DNA of 50,561 nt from a virus. The position numbers and the translations under genes were made by a program. Positions 27,806 through 37,591 of the stretch are shown one piece after another. The stretch covers positions 1 through 50,561 of IMG/VR virus record IMGVR_UViG_3300006751_000018. The stretch is one strand, 5' to 3'. The notes beneath the pieces are model-generated. The model was not told the DNA's origin. It saw nothing but the letters and a program-made list of their open reading frames with translations, and made no database searches. How positions within the stretch are numbered: the first letter of the stretch is position 1; each line of letters begins with the position of its first letter.

Positions 27806-30240
27806 TGACCACGAAAACACCAAACGAAGATGTCGGCTTTGCTTCCGCTGGAATTTGCGTCGAATTGCACACTTTCGACAAGAACACGGTCTTGGACCTG
27901 AGTGACGCTGCCAAAGCTGAGGGCCTCAATACCCAACTTTCATCGTGGCTGCTGGCCTCGGATAACAGTGTCCAGGGAATTGATGATGGTTGGCTCAAAG
28001 ATGTGGTGAGAGGTAATAATCTAGGCGACCTGACGGAAAAAACAGGCGGCCAGGTTTCGGAACCGAAGATACCCGACGCATCCGCTTGGCAGGGAGGAGG
28101 TATCCCGCTAGACGTGACCTGCTGGGTGAAAAGCCTCTCTTGGTCACAGTCTACGACGCCACCATACGACACAATATCTGTAGAGCTTGCCTTGCCTGTT
28201 GCAGACGCAGGGTGGCTCGCAAAGCACCTAATGAGCGATGCCCAAGGCGGTTGCGTCGTAGTTCGCCGTCGCGGTGGGTACTCAACCAACACAACAACCG
28301 ATTGGCCAGCCGTGGCGTGGGGTTTTATTGACAACGTAGAGCACGGTGCGAGCGCGGGTCAGAATGGTGAAATCAGAAGTTATGGTGTCCAGATTAAGAC
28401 TATCAGTTGGTTTCAATATCTTCGGTACACGAGGCCGATAGTGGACGTTTTTCAGGCGGCACAGGCGAAGGCAGCGGGCTCTGAAATTGGCGGGTTTAGG
28501 ATTGGGACGCTATTTTCGTTGTCGAGTTGGTACAAAGGTGTAGTTACACCTATGCTCAAAGGCATGACGGGCGTCCGCGTTCACCGGCTGGTAAGATCGC
28601 TCCTGAAAGTTCTGGGCTCTCCACAAATACCAAAGTCACTCACTCCAGGCGCAAATAGTAGCAGGGACAGGGAAATCGGTCGGTCGGTTTACGTGTATCA
28701 ATCGATGGGTGCAGACATGGTGTACAACCATGCTTACACACCGACTGGTGATGTCGGGAAACAGGAGTTGGAAAAATGGGCGGCTGGCGGCGTTAATGCG
28801 ATTCATCCGACAGCAAACGTGTCTGTTCCTGCACCACCACCGGGAGCAAGAGTTGTGTGCCCACCCGGCATCGCAATGCTGAATCTTGGCGACTGGAAAC
28901 AGACATCGTCTGTACATGACATGATTCGTCAGAATTTCGCGCCAGACGACGCGCTCATCGAGATGTTCCCATCGCTTGTTCCGCTCGACCACCATTTAAA
29001 AGAAAACGCTAATTTCGGGAAGGACTGTAAGTATTGGAAAGGCGATAAATCGCTTACACCATTAGGCCGTGGCCTAAATGCGTTCCCGACCCTTATCTAT
29101 CGCTTCATACCGGACGCTGGAGAGACTTACAGTGGAGAGATGGCGCATGTTCTTATCGGAGGCTCGACACGAGAAGGCTCTAAGTTTAGCGAGAATCGAA
29201 TCAAAGTAAATCAGGTTATGAGCTACCGAATTCGTTACGAGGAATCCTCTCGAATGAACGTGTTCGCTGCAATCTTTCCGCTTTCGCCTGAGTCTGAGAT
29301 AAAATTCAAAGGCGGGCTTCCCATTTATCTTAGCTCGTCCATGAAAAGGTTCGGCTGTAGGGCATACGAGCCCAACTACACCTTCATCGGCTTACCGAAG
29401 CAAAAGCGTGAAGACAATCATTACATTACTGGCATGAATGATGCCGAAATTAAGGCAGTTGCAGAGTATATGGTCAAGCACGGAAAGGTTGACCAGTTCG
29501 GTAATGTGACATCTATGATGGACTCCACGACCACTGACCAGATAGCGCGTCTGACTGGCCAATTCGGGACGAGCCAAGATAAAGTCATGGAGAAGATGAC
29601 TGCGTTTTCTAAGTACGCGCAAGCGGCGTTTGAGGTGAAGGAGCGTGTCGAAAGCGGTCAATCGGACGGCATGGCGGCTGCCGACAACATGGAAGGTGCG
29701 CTTTTGCAGGCGAGGGGTTACGCAGATCAGGTACAACAGGCTTTAATCTTCACACTTCTTCGCCAAGTCAATGAATACAGCGCAAAAGTACATTACTGGG
29801 GTCCACTTGTTGGGAATTGCTCTGCGAGCACAGCGTACACACCGGAGCTTCAGGCCGGGATGCACGTAGAGTTGACCCCGTTTCCAGACCAGCTTCACAC
29901 AAAAAAGCGGTATGGGGCAGCGGTCGATCAGGCGTACTCGTCGTTTGACCCGGCAACTGGAAAGCCACAAGCGAAGGGCTTTGATGATTTCACAATTGAC
30001 GGGTACTGCACTGAGGTGACGCATTCAATTTCTGTGGGTGAGTCTGGGGCTGTTAGTAGGCGAACAGATATGTCATTGGCGCGAGCAAGAACATTTCACG
30101 GTTTTCCAGGCCCAGGTTCATCGTTAGACATGGACTTTCGATCTTTTCGTGGAATGAGTGACGAGCAGGCAAGGAAGGTCGCAGACGAGCTACCCAGTGC
30201 GACTGGAAGCGACTGGTCATCCGATTCAGGCGATAGGTAA
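27805..30240 (+). CDS. Baseplate hub protein candidate (gp27/gpD-like)
   Basis: 811 residues; ATG 27805 overlaps the upstream TAA. Early strands such as 'VTCWVKSLSWSQSTTPPYDT' and 'AWGFIDNVEHG', followed by 'KTISWFQYLR', and a C-terminal region with 'LQAGMHVEL' and 'GYCTEVTHSISVGESGAV' then 'DMSLARAR', recall hub proteins of the gp27/Mu gp44/P2 D type that bind tube and spike. A His/Tyr-rich middle is not recognised. It is the first gene after the tape measure, the usual hub place. Call is moderate. Confidence 0.55.
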   Translation: MTTKTPNEDVGFASAGICVELHTFDKNTVLDLSDAAKAEGLNTQLSSWLLASDNSVQGIDDGWLKDVVRGNNLGDLTEKTGGQVSEPKIPDASAWQGGGIPLDVTCWVKSLSWSQSTTPPYDTISVELALPVADAGWLAKHLMSDAQGGCVVVRRRGGYSTNTTTDWPAVAWGFIDNVEHGASAGQNGEIRSYGVQIKTISWFQYLRYTRPIVDVFQAAQAKAAGSEIGGFRIGTLFSLSSWYKGVVTPMLKGMTGVRVHRLVRSLLKVLGSPQIPKSLTPGANSSRDREIGRSVYVYQSMGADMVYNHAYTPTGDVGKQELEKWAAGGVNAIHPTANVSVPAPPPGARVVCPPGIAMLNLGDWKQTSSVHDMIRQNFAPDDALIEMFPSLVPLDHHLKENANFGKDCKYWKGDKSLTPLGRGLNAFPTLIYRFIPDAGETYSGEMAHVLIGGSTREGSKFSENRIKVNQVMSYRIRYEESSRMNVFAAIFPLSPESEIKFKGGLPIYLSSSMKRFGCRAYEPNYTFIGLPKQKREDNHYITGMNDAEIKAVAEYMVKHGKVDQFGNVTSMMDSTTTDQIARLTGQFGTSQDKVMEKMTAFSKYAQAAFEVKERVESGQSDGMAAADNMEGALLQARGYADQVQQALIFTLLRQVNEYSAKVHYWGPLVGNCSASTAYTPELQAGMHVELTPFPDQLHTKKRYGAAVDQAYSSFDPATGKPQAKGFDDFTIDGYCTEVTHSISVGESGAVSRRTDMSLARARTFHGFPGPGSSLDMDFRSFRGMSDEQARKVADELPSATGSDWSSDSGDR

Positions 30241-30246
30241 CGAGAT

Positions 30247-32199
30247 ATGGATTTTGTTCAAAAATGTGGAGGCAGGTTGCCCGCTGGAGGCACCTCAGAC
30301 GTGAACAACGTCGGGTCGATTAGGGAGTTCACAAAGGGCCTTCTTATGTCCTACGGGCCTGCCGCAGACGGCGGGATGGTGGGAGAGGTATTCGATTTAC
30401 ATGGGTGTCATGTGTATACGGAGTGCCAATTTCTTCATCACGGCGGGATGTCCGAAGGCAAGATGAACTGGGACTTTGGTTACGAGCCACCACACCCGGA
30501 TGTTATGGATAGCCTCATGGGTAACAGGCCGATGTCGGGAGAGGCTGGTGGGTCAGAGTGGGATAAGGCCAGTTTTGTGCTTTTAGGCTTCATTAACGAA
30601 GGCTCTACCCGGATGCCGGTCATCATGGGCCAACTACTCAGCTTGAAGCAGCGGGTTCTGATGGCTGCCACGTTTGCCGATGACCAAACTGCAAACCGGG
30701 GCTCGGGGTCGCTTCTTGGTGGCCGTGTTTCAGGGCGTGACCTTGTAAGACAGGCGGGAGGCACGCTATTTCAGATATCATACCAAGGCGGCGTCACGTT
30801 TGACACGAACTGGCTATCTAAGTCGGACATGCTTGCCGACTCTGTTAGCAAGGGACTAGCGGACGCATCAGAGCAGAATGCCCGACCGGGCACGGGATCA
30901 TCTCGCGTATCAACATCCAGCGATGGAGTCTCGCGGGAGTGGTTACCAAAGACGCCATATATCAGATTTATCTGCACGCACACCGAGGAGGGATTGCGTG
31001 GGGAGGTGTCAGTTATCCTTCAGAGGTGGTCTTGGAAAAAAGCAAAAGCAGGCGGTGGATGGGGAACGGAGTACCCGTCCGAAGAAAGAAAAAACGCGAT
31101 ACTGAAGCGTGACTTTCCCATGCTCGGACAGCGGGTATCAACTTTAATGTATGCAGCGTTCAAACATTTTGAGCAGCGTATTTTCCAACTCGAAACCCAG
31201 ATGTTGTGGTGCTGGAATCAGTTCATCACAGTCGAAAAAGAATTTGGTAAACTCGATGGTGCAGTTGTCTTGGGTACGGGGTCTTTTAACGGAACCCTAA
31301 AGACTCCTCTGGCTACGGTGGCTGGAGGCCCCGTCACAACACCCCACTCATATTATTGGGGCAGCAAGGGCCTTTTTGAGCACTCAGACCAGAACTCGAC
31401 GAAAACCGGCAAACATTACATAAGCGGGGCTGCTGGAAATCAGCGCGATGGGTGGGGAAGCAGAATCCCCTACGGCGTGCCAACCACGCCAGAGCACGTA
31501 AAGGCGTATGATGCCAACCACAGTAAGAACTCCTCGTCGCAAGAGGAGGCCGCGATGGCATCGACGGTCAAGATGACTGAAAAAAACACCGCCAAAAGCG
31601 CAAATTTTGTCAGTGAATTAAATGAGCAGCGGGAGAATTGTGCTCGACCACCATCCTACGGAGAGCGTGTCCGGGGTCTGGTTCGGTGGTATCAGGGAGG
31701 CTACAATAGCGCCTGGGTGAATTGGCCTGGGCGGTCTTCTTTGACCATCAAAAATCCAACGTGGGAAAAGGATATATCAGCGTTCAGTAACATCAAAAAC
31801 ATGAATCCCGTCTCAGGCGCGGGCGCGGGCTCAGGCAGGCTCCATCCGGTTACCAGTGTTGCTAATAGCCCCTACAACGAAACATCAACCAATATTCAGA
31901 AAGCTCTGCCAGCGTCGATAGAATTTCACTTTCCCTGCGATGCCAAGATCGCAACTCCATTTTTTAAGAAGCAAGACGTAGGATATGGTCACTACGCACT
32001 AAACAGCCCAGAACAGAATGCGCCGATGATCGCCGCGATGACGTTCTCAGAAACAGCGATGAATCTATTTACCGCTGGCATCCACGTCTCGGGAATGAGC
32101 GTGGATGAAGACAGCCCATCGTTCGGATTCGAGACTGTGATGAACAAAAAAGAAGAATCTGTCACGCAAGATCTACGAAAATTCTTTCACGAGAGTTAA
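30247..32199 (+). CDS. Baseplate spike/OB-fold protein candidate
   Basis: 650 residues from ATG 30247, which is 6 bp after the hub stop. A segment 'FVLLGFINEGSTRMPVIMGQ' near residue 115 has the look of an OB-fold of gpV/gp5-like spike proteins ('V-x-V-x-F...P-V-I-x-G'). The remainder is Gly, Ser and Asn-rich with no lysozyme or peptidase motif seen. Placed after the hub, it may form the puncturing spike or hub collar. Family not certain. Confidence 0.5.
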   Translation: MDFVQKCGGRLPAGGTSDVNNVGSIREFTKGLLMSYGPAADGGMVGEVFDLHGCHVYTECQFLHHGGMSEGKMNWDFGYEPPHPDVMDSLMGNRPMSGEAGGSEWDKASFVLLGFINEGSTRMPVIMGQLLSLKQRVLMAATFADDQTANRGSGSLLGGRVSGRDLVRQAGGTLFQISYQGGVTFDTNWLSKSDMLADSVSKGLADASEQNARPGTGSSRVSTSSDGVSREWLPKTPYIRFICTHTEEGLRGEVSVILQRWSWKKAKAGGGWGTEYPSEERKNAILKRDFPMLGQRVSTLMYAAFKHFEQRIFQLETQMLWCWNQFITVEKEFGKLDGAVVLGTGSFNGTLKTPLATVAGGPVTTPHSYYWGSKGLFEHSDQNSTKTGKHYISGAAGNQRDGWGSRIPYGVPTTPEHVKAYDANHSKNSSSQEEAAMASTVKMTEKNTAKSANFVSELNEQRENCARPPSYGERVRGLVRWYQGGYNSAWVNWPGRSSLTIKNPTWEKDISAFSNIKNMNPVSGAGAGSGRLHPVTSVANSPYNETSTNIQKALPASIEFHFPCDAKIATPFFKKQDVGYGHYALNSPEQNAPMIAAMTFSETAMNLFTAGIHVSGMSVDEDSPSFGFETVMNKKEESVTQDLRKFFHES

Positions 32200-32223
32200 A
32201 ATGTGTGTTTTTGGAGGTAAATT

Positions 32224-34005
32224 ATGGAATTTCTAGGAAGCCTAAATCCGCACGCGACTCCGATTAAATATATAATTGAGTACACAACGAGCGGTGGTGA
32301 CGTGAAATACATACCGCTCCCATACAACCCGATACAGATTCGCTTCAACAAACAATTTGCGACGGTGGTGACCCCGACCCTTGGCCGGCTTCCTGTGGTA
32401 GAGCATTCAGGCCCTCGGTTCATGGAGATTGAGCTTCAGGGTCGCACGGGCCTCAAAGAGCGAAGACAGGTGTTAGACGGGGGGTGGTGGTCACCAAACA
32501 ACATCTTCGACGGTTACGCGGCATTCTCGAAGCTGTACAAGGCTTTGGTGGATTGGGAATCGGAGGCCGCCTCGATTGAAGCCGAACACCATAGTGAAAA
32601 AAAGCCCTTTAGGCTCGCAGCCTCTTCTTTTACTGGGTTAAAGTTCGACGATGCAGACCAGAACCTAACGCGGTCTGGTGGTCGAATGGTTTTACGCGCA
32701 CTTGACGAGCAAATCGAATACCACGTTGAGCCAACCTCGTTCACTTGGTCAAGGCGGGCGTCTGGGCCTCGTTTTGGGTACCAGTACACACTAAACCTTA
32801 AGGGGTACGGCGAAGCAGAGAGGATATCCAAGCCTAGCGTTGTCGAGATGGCGTTTAGTGCGTACGCGGGAGCAACCGCGTTTATCGATACCTACCGGCG
32901 TGGCGTTCAAAATCTGACCGGCATTGTGAGCGACCTCAATGCTTTGGTCCACGGCGCGTCAACTCAGATCAAAAGAACCGCGCTCACTGTCATAAATATG
33001 GGCAACGAGCTTGTGGCTACATCGCGAGCGTTAAAAAACACTCCAGGCAATTTAAGCCTCAACGCGCTGGAGGTATCAAACAGATATAAAGCTCTTATGA
33101 ACGACTTGCAGAACGCATTCGATGACGAGGACGTATACGACGCGGACACTGATCCTCAAACAAACGCAGTAGCCAAATCGAGCGTTCACGACTTCCTGCT
33201 GGCACTAGCCCCAACGATAAATGCCGCGAATTTAACAGCCGCATCAACGCTCCAACTCCACTACCAACCGAACATGCCATACGTGTATTTCCAGTCACAG
33301 TTGGATGTTGAGAAGCAGATGGGGCTAGAGTCGATGGATGGTGCGATACTCAGTGACGAGCGCAATCGATCACATGCAGTCGAGGCTGGTTTTGATGGTG
33401 GCGACTGCGTCTACCATACAGTCGGTGTTGGCGAAAGCCTGTATGAAATTGCTGAAAAGTATTACAACTCCCGACATTCGGTTGGCCTCTTGATGCTGGC
33501 TAATCCGGCCCTTGATGAGATGTACGCCTCGGACGCTGGGACGCCAGGGTATTTAGAGGTCGGTAGCGTGCTTATTGTGCCAAGCCCATCAAATAAAGAG
33601 CAGGGAATCGTTGATCCTAACAACCCACTCGTTCAAGGGCTCTTTGGAATCGACCTAATGCTCGACGAAGACGGTGATCTAAAGATCAAAGGTGATGATA
33701 GCGATGATATCGCGTTGATCCGGGGGCATGAAAATCTTCGACAGGGCCTTCTGAACAAGCTAAAAACATATCGTGGCGACAACAAGGTTTTCCCTGAAAT
33801 CGGCCTACCGATACGTCCTGGCGACCCTTCGTCTACGGAATCTATCGCGATTCTTTTGTCCGAACTGAAGAATCAGATTGTAGGAGATAAGCGGGTTTCC
33901 AGGCTGCAAGACGTACAGATTGTGGACGGTGGCGACCGCCTCGCGGTAAGATGCGATGTGTATCCTGTGGCTGGTGGATTTATACCGGCTGAGATACCGA
34001 TTTAG
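32224..34005 (+). CDS. LysM plus gp25/W-like baseplate fusion protein
   Basis: 593 residues, GGAGGTAAATT before ATG 32224. Residues 1-390 are an N-terminal region not recognised ('IKYIIEYTTSGGDVKYIPLPYNP' style start; possibly tube-initiator/gp53-like). Residues about 397-460 form a LysM domain: 'YHTVGVGESLYEIAEKYY', 'LLMLANPALDE', 'LEVGSVLIVP'. Residues about 475-593 look like a GPW/gp25 wedge domain: 'DIALIRGHENLRQGLLNKL', 'PEIGLPI', and a final strand region. gp25-like proteins trigger sheath contraction in the wedge. LysM domains occur in gp53 and other baseplate proteins. Having all three parts in one chain is unusual. Confidence 0.7.
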   Translation: MEFLGSLNPHATPIKYIIEYTTSGGDVKYIPLPYNPIQIRFNKQFATVVTPTLGRLPVVEHSGPRFMEIELQGRTGLKERRQVLDGGWWSPNNIFDGYAAFSKLYKALVDWESEAASIEAEHHSEKKPFRLAASSFTGLKFDDADQNLTRSGGRMVLRALDEQIEYHVEPTSFTWSRRASGPRFGYQYTLNLKGYGEAERISKPSVVEMAFSAYAGATAFIDTYRRGVQNLTGIVSDLNALVHGASTQIKRTALTVINMGNELVATSRALKNTPGNLSLNALEVSNRYKALMNDLQNAFDDEDVYDADTDPQTNAVAKSSVHDFLLALAPTINAANLTAASTLQLHYQPNMPYVYFQSQLDVEKQMGLESMDGAILSDERNRSHAVEAGFDGGDCVYHTVGVGESLYEIAEKYYNSRHSVGLLMLANPALDEMYASDAGTPGYLEVGSVLIVPSPSNKEQGIVDPNNPLVQGLFGIDLMLDEDGDLKIKGDDSDDIALIRGHENLRQGLLNKLKTYRGDNKVFPEIGLPIRPGDPSSTESIAILLSELKNQIVGDKRVSRLQDVQIVDGGDRLAVRCDVYPVAGGFIPAEIPI

Positions 34006-34013
34006 GGGTTCCA

Positions 34014-35453
34014 ATGCCATTCACACCACGCCTAAGAAATGAAATCTTGCAAGACATGGTCGCTCGCGTCGTTGCGAGGACCGAATTAAATGACCTCAAC
34101 GCAGGCTCGGTGTTGTTACAAATCCTGGGTTCTGTAGCTGAAGAGCTTGAGCATATTGAGCTACGGATGAAGTCGGTTCGTGACAGTTACTTTCTCGAAG
34201 GTGTTTTCGGATCGGAGCTTGATGAGCGCGTTGCTGAACTACCACCGAACGGCGTTATAAGAAAGGGTGCGGTTTCTGCACGCGGGACAGTGACGATTCA
34301 GAGAACAGTATCCGCTGGTGATGCTGGCCTTTCTGTTCCGGTCGGCGGCCTGATTGTGTCCTCGACTTTTAATCCTGGGGTCACCTACACAAACGACGCG
34401 GTAATCAGCTTTGCGACCGATGCAGCGAGCGCAAACGCTAATGTGGTATCGCTAGTCCCAGGCACGTCCAGCAATACAGCGGCAGGCACGATTAACTCGA
34501 TTGACTTGAGCCCGAGCCCCTCGGTGTTTAGCGTTACCAACGCTGCACCAATAGCGGGCGGCCAAACAAGGGAGAGTGACGCATCACTACGCGCTCGCGC
34601 TAAAAAATACCTAAAGTCCCTATCTCGATGCCAGCGGCCCGCGCTGGAGTATAAGGCGATAACTTTTACCGGCAGTAATGGTGACACTTTCAAAAATGCG
34701 ACTGTCTATGAAGATGTCAGCCGACCCGGCTATTGTGAATTGGTTGTGGACGATAAAGGTACCACCGCGAATGGTGTGTCTTTAGGCGCAATTCCTCCAC
34801 AGGTGACAGTCCCATCGACAGGTATTTCGCAGTTATACTTTCAGGCCCCGGCGCAGGACGCGCCAAAAATATTTAAGAAAGCGAGTGGTGCATCGACGTT
34901 TACAGAGCTAGAGCCCGATGTCTACAAGTCGGACTTTACAATCATCGAGGAGCGAGGCGTTGTTTACATCAATAACCCTGAGCTTTTCTCGACTGGCGAT
35001 ACCATAGCCGTCGGAGTTGTTGCTGACACGTCAGCGGACTTGATCGATGCAACGCAATCCGGCTACTACGTTTACGGTGCTTCGATCAAAGAGCTTCAAG
35101 ATCAGTTGGAGGGTGACCTCAATAAAGGCGCGGGCTTTTACGGTTTCCGTGCAGCCGGAACCAGGGTCCGGGTGGTGCCACCGACAGCGCAGTATTTTGA
35201 TGTAGAATTCACAGCAACTTATACGACAGCGTCGGAAGTAGCTCTTTTCGGAGAACAGGCTCAGTTGGCCGTCGTTGACTATGTGAACGAATTGGCCCCA
35301 GGGCAGCCAGCCCTGCTCGCAGAAATGTCGCGCAGAATTATGGATATCTCTGGTGTAACGAACGTGCTCATAAATGAGCCACAGACTGACGTGTATCCTA
35401 AGTCGATGCGTCACAGCCTTCGCGTCGAGAAGGCCAATATTACGGTGGTCTAA
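34014..35453 (+). CDS. Baseplate J/gp6/Mu gp47-like wedge protein
   Basis: 479 residues; ATG 34014 follows GGGGTTCC. It has the baseplate-J pattern: N-terminal helices with 'LNAGSVLLQILGSVAEELE' then 'DSYFLEGVFGSELDERVAE', a 'V-P-G-T-S-S-N' segment, and 'GGQTRESDASLRARAKKYLKSL', the usual 'G-G-x-[DE]-x-E-S-D-x-x-x-R-x-R' sequence of the family. The C-terminal part has 'YVNELAPGQPALLAEMSRRIMDISGV', also typical. It forms the wedge ring that holds the sheath and connects to fibres. Confidence 0.85.
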   Translation: MPFTPRLRNEILQDMVARVVARTELNDLNAGSVLLQILGSVAEELEHIELRMKSVRDSYFLEGVFGSELDERVAELPPNGVIRKGAVSARGTVTIQRTVSAGDAGLSVPVGGLIVSSTFNPGVTYTNDAVISFATDAASANANVVSLVPGTSSNTAAGTINSIDLSPSPSVFSVTNAAPIAGGQTRESDASLRARAKKYLKSLSRCQRPALEYKAITFTGSNGDTFKNATVYEDVSRPGYCELVVDDKGTTANGVSLGAIPPQVTVPSTGISQLYFQAPAQDAPKIFKKASGASTFTELEPDVYKSDFTIIEERGVVYINNPELFSTGDTIAVGVVADTSADLIDATQSGYYVYGASIKELQDQLEGDLNKGAGFYGFRAAGTRVRVVPPTAQYFDVEFTATYTTASEVALFGEQAQLAVVDYVNELAPGQPALLAEMSRRIMDISGVTNVLINEPQTDVYPKSMRHSLRVEKANITVV

Positions 35454-35455
35454 AA

Positions 35456-37579
35456 ATGGATAAAGTAAAGCTACATGACCTAGAACGCTTAGACATCCCA
35501 GATGCTAACGCGCTTCAAGATTTGGTCTACACCTACTGTTCTCGATTCATTGGCCAGATTTTGGGCCAAGGGAATTGGACGCATGACCAGAAGAGCTTCA
35601 ATCGTGGCGGCGTGTTTTCAAAACCGGACCTCACAATTACGCACAACGCAGTTGGCGTAGCTGGGAGCGATGCGTTTAAACGAACGCAGTTGAAGGTGAC
35701 GCTAGGCAGTAAGTTCATGGTTTACCATTACGCGACTGACGACACTGCAATCAGCGTGAGTGCGGATGACCCTCGCGAGGTCGAGGGCCACATCCTATCC
35801 ATTGACCCATCGAACGCGCAGCAGCAGGACAAGTTTGACCTAATCGGCGTACAGGACGCTTTCGATTCGACTGGGCAACACCCTTACGTTTGGGTTCGGC
35901 CTGTAGCATACGATGCTGATACGGCTACCCGAAGAAAGTGGTCTACGACAACTTCTAAGGAAGTAGCTGTCGCGCTAAAAACACGCATTCGCACGGTGGC
36001 TGAGTTCGCCTTCCAGGCTGATGACCCAGGCCCCGAATGGTGTGCGATTGGACGTATTTTGATGCACAAACCGGAAACTGCCGGAACGGGCGCACAAAAA
36101 CCAGAGATTAAATGGTTCCACTGGAGCGACATGGAAGCCTTTGGTGGAGAGATCCCAAAGGGCCTTTTGGGTGAGCTAGGCTTATACTCCAGCACATCGA
36201 CTGGCTACAACATTCAGGGAAAGGATGGTCGAAGAATCGACGGGCTTGTGAACCAATTAACTGAGATCAAGAGGCAGATTGCACGTCTCTACGGGGGCAA
36301 CCCGCATTTTCCAGAGCATGATTACTGGCATCACTGGCGTGCCGGTGTGCTCGACACGGTGCCGCAACCGCAAGGTATAATGAGCCTTACGCGGAGGCAG
36401 CGAGAGCTAAAGGAACTTTGGGGAGCTAACGGGTACGCTATCGAGGAGTTAGTTGATGATGCTCCGACATCTCAGTTTAGCTGGGACAAGTTCATTTCAG
36501 ACAACGGGCTTTCTGACGGGACTTACAATTTCCCGATCAACGTAACCGCTGGCATTCTTCACGACGAAGATGGCGAGCAAGTGTACGATACGCCCGAAGA
36601 GCAGGGAGCCGATGGTGGTTTGAATTTAAGGGTAGAGATTGTTGTGTCGGGTGGAGCACTGGATAGCAGCGTTTTCTTCCTCGGTGCCACCGAAGAGTTC
36701 TCGCCGGGTGCTGGATATGGTTTTATGGCCAACCAACCCGGAAAACCATTCAAGGTAACGTCGAAGGGTTTCACAGCAGAGAGCCTGACTCACCTCGCTT
36801 TTGTAAACTCTGCGTGGTCTGGGACTGCGACCGTCGGAACCGAATTGAAGTCGCTCGACAAGGATGATTTCGACCGGAGAATACAGGCCAACGTAGACGA
36901 GAGTTTAACTGCCTCCACCATGCCAGTCGCAGTGTTCCACGCAGCGCACACGTTAGAAGGTTTCACGGGTGCTGAGTCGGATGGTGAGTGGAACGAAAAA
37001 AGGAACTGGAATTACTCATACCAGCATCGCAATGGTAAAACCGTTCGATTTTGGCGAGTCGCTCGCGGGACATACGTGTTGGACTTTGGTTCCAAGGTGA
37101 ATTGCGTGGTCGCTACGTCCACCCAGTTCAACGGGTCTGCAACCGTGGCCGCGTTGGACCCAAACACAGACCCGTTGAACGGAACGTCGTCCACTGGTGC
37201 GAAGGGTCCGAAAACATGGGTGGTGCAGGGCCAAAATCCACAACAGGCTTCAGGCGCAACCTCGGACCTTTCTGGACCGACCGCGCCCACACGTTACTGG
37301 CTCGTTAGAACGCAGTATTACGCAGGCCACCAAGACTACATTAGCGAGGTTGGCGAGGGCTGGATTAGTGGTCGAGAGGAGCCTATGACCTCCTACGAAA
37401 ACTTGAGCCAAGAGGCGGGTGGGTTTTTTGAAAAACTCGAAAACGTCCACGATGCGTCGTTTAGTTTGGCGGCATGGCTAATTTCCAGCGCAACTGGTGG
37501 TCGAGTGGTCAAGCAACAAAAGACGCTGATTGAAGGTGACCTTGAAGGCAATGGCTTTGGTGGCATCTTAAATGACTAG
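35456..37579 (+). CDS. Baseplate-associated virion protein, unrecognised
   Basis: 707 residues; ATG 35456 is 2 bp after the previous stop. The start 'LERLDIPDANALQDLVYTY' is helical, then beta-rich regions with many Gly, Asp and Thr; 'IDGLVNQLTEIKRQIARLYGG' is a helix that could pack on the wedge. The second half has Gly/Ser beta strands ('GNGFGGILND' at the end). Position after the wedge gene points to a baseplate-to-fibre connector or tail-fibre base. Family unknown. Confidence 0.55.
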   Translation: MDKVKLHDLERLDIPDANALQDLVYTYCSRFIGQILGQGNWTHDQKSFNRGGVFSKPDLTITHNAVGVAGSDAFKRTQLKVTLGSKFMVYHYATDDTAISVSADDPREVEGHILSIDPSNAQQQDKFDLIGVQDAFDSTGQHPYVWVRPVAYDADTATRRKWSTTTSKEVAVALKTRIRTVAEFAFQADDPGPEWCAIGRILMHKPETAGTGAQKPEIKWFHWSDMEAFGGEIPKGLLGELGLYSSTSTGYNIQGKDGRRIDGLVNQLTEIKRQIARLYGGNPHFPEHDYWHHWRAGVLDTVPQPQGIMSLTRRQRELKELWGANGYAIEELVDDAPTSQFSWDKFISDNGLSDGTYNFPINVTAGILHDEDGEQVYDTPEEQGADGGLNLRVEIVVSGGALDSSVFFLGATEEFSPGAGYGFMANQPGKPFKVTSKGFTAESLTHLAFVNSAWSGTATVGTELKSLDKDDFDRRIQANVDESLTASTMPVAVFHAAHTLEGFTGAESDGEWNEKRNWNYSYQHRNGKTVRFWRVARGTYVLDFGSKVNCVVATSTQFNGSATVAALDPNTDPLNGTSSTGAKGPKTWVVQGQNPQQASGATSDLSGPTAPTRYWLVRTQYYAGHQDYISEVGEGWISGREEPMTSYENLSQEAGGFFEKLENVHDASFSLAAWLISSATGGRVVKQQKTLIEGDLEGNGFGGILND

Positions 37580-37591
37580 GAGTAGATAGAG

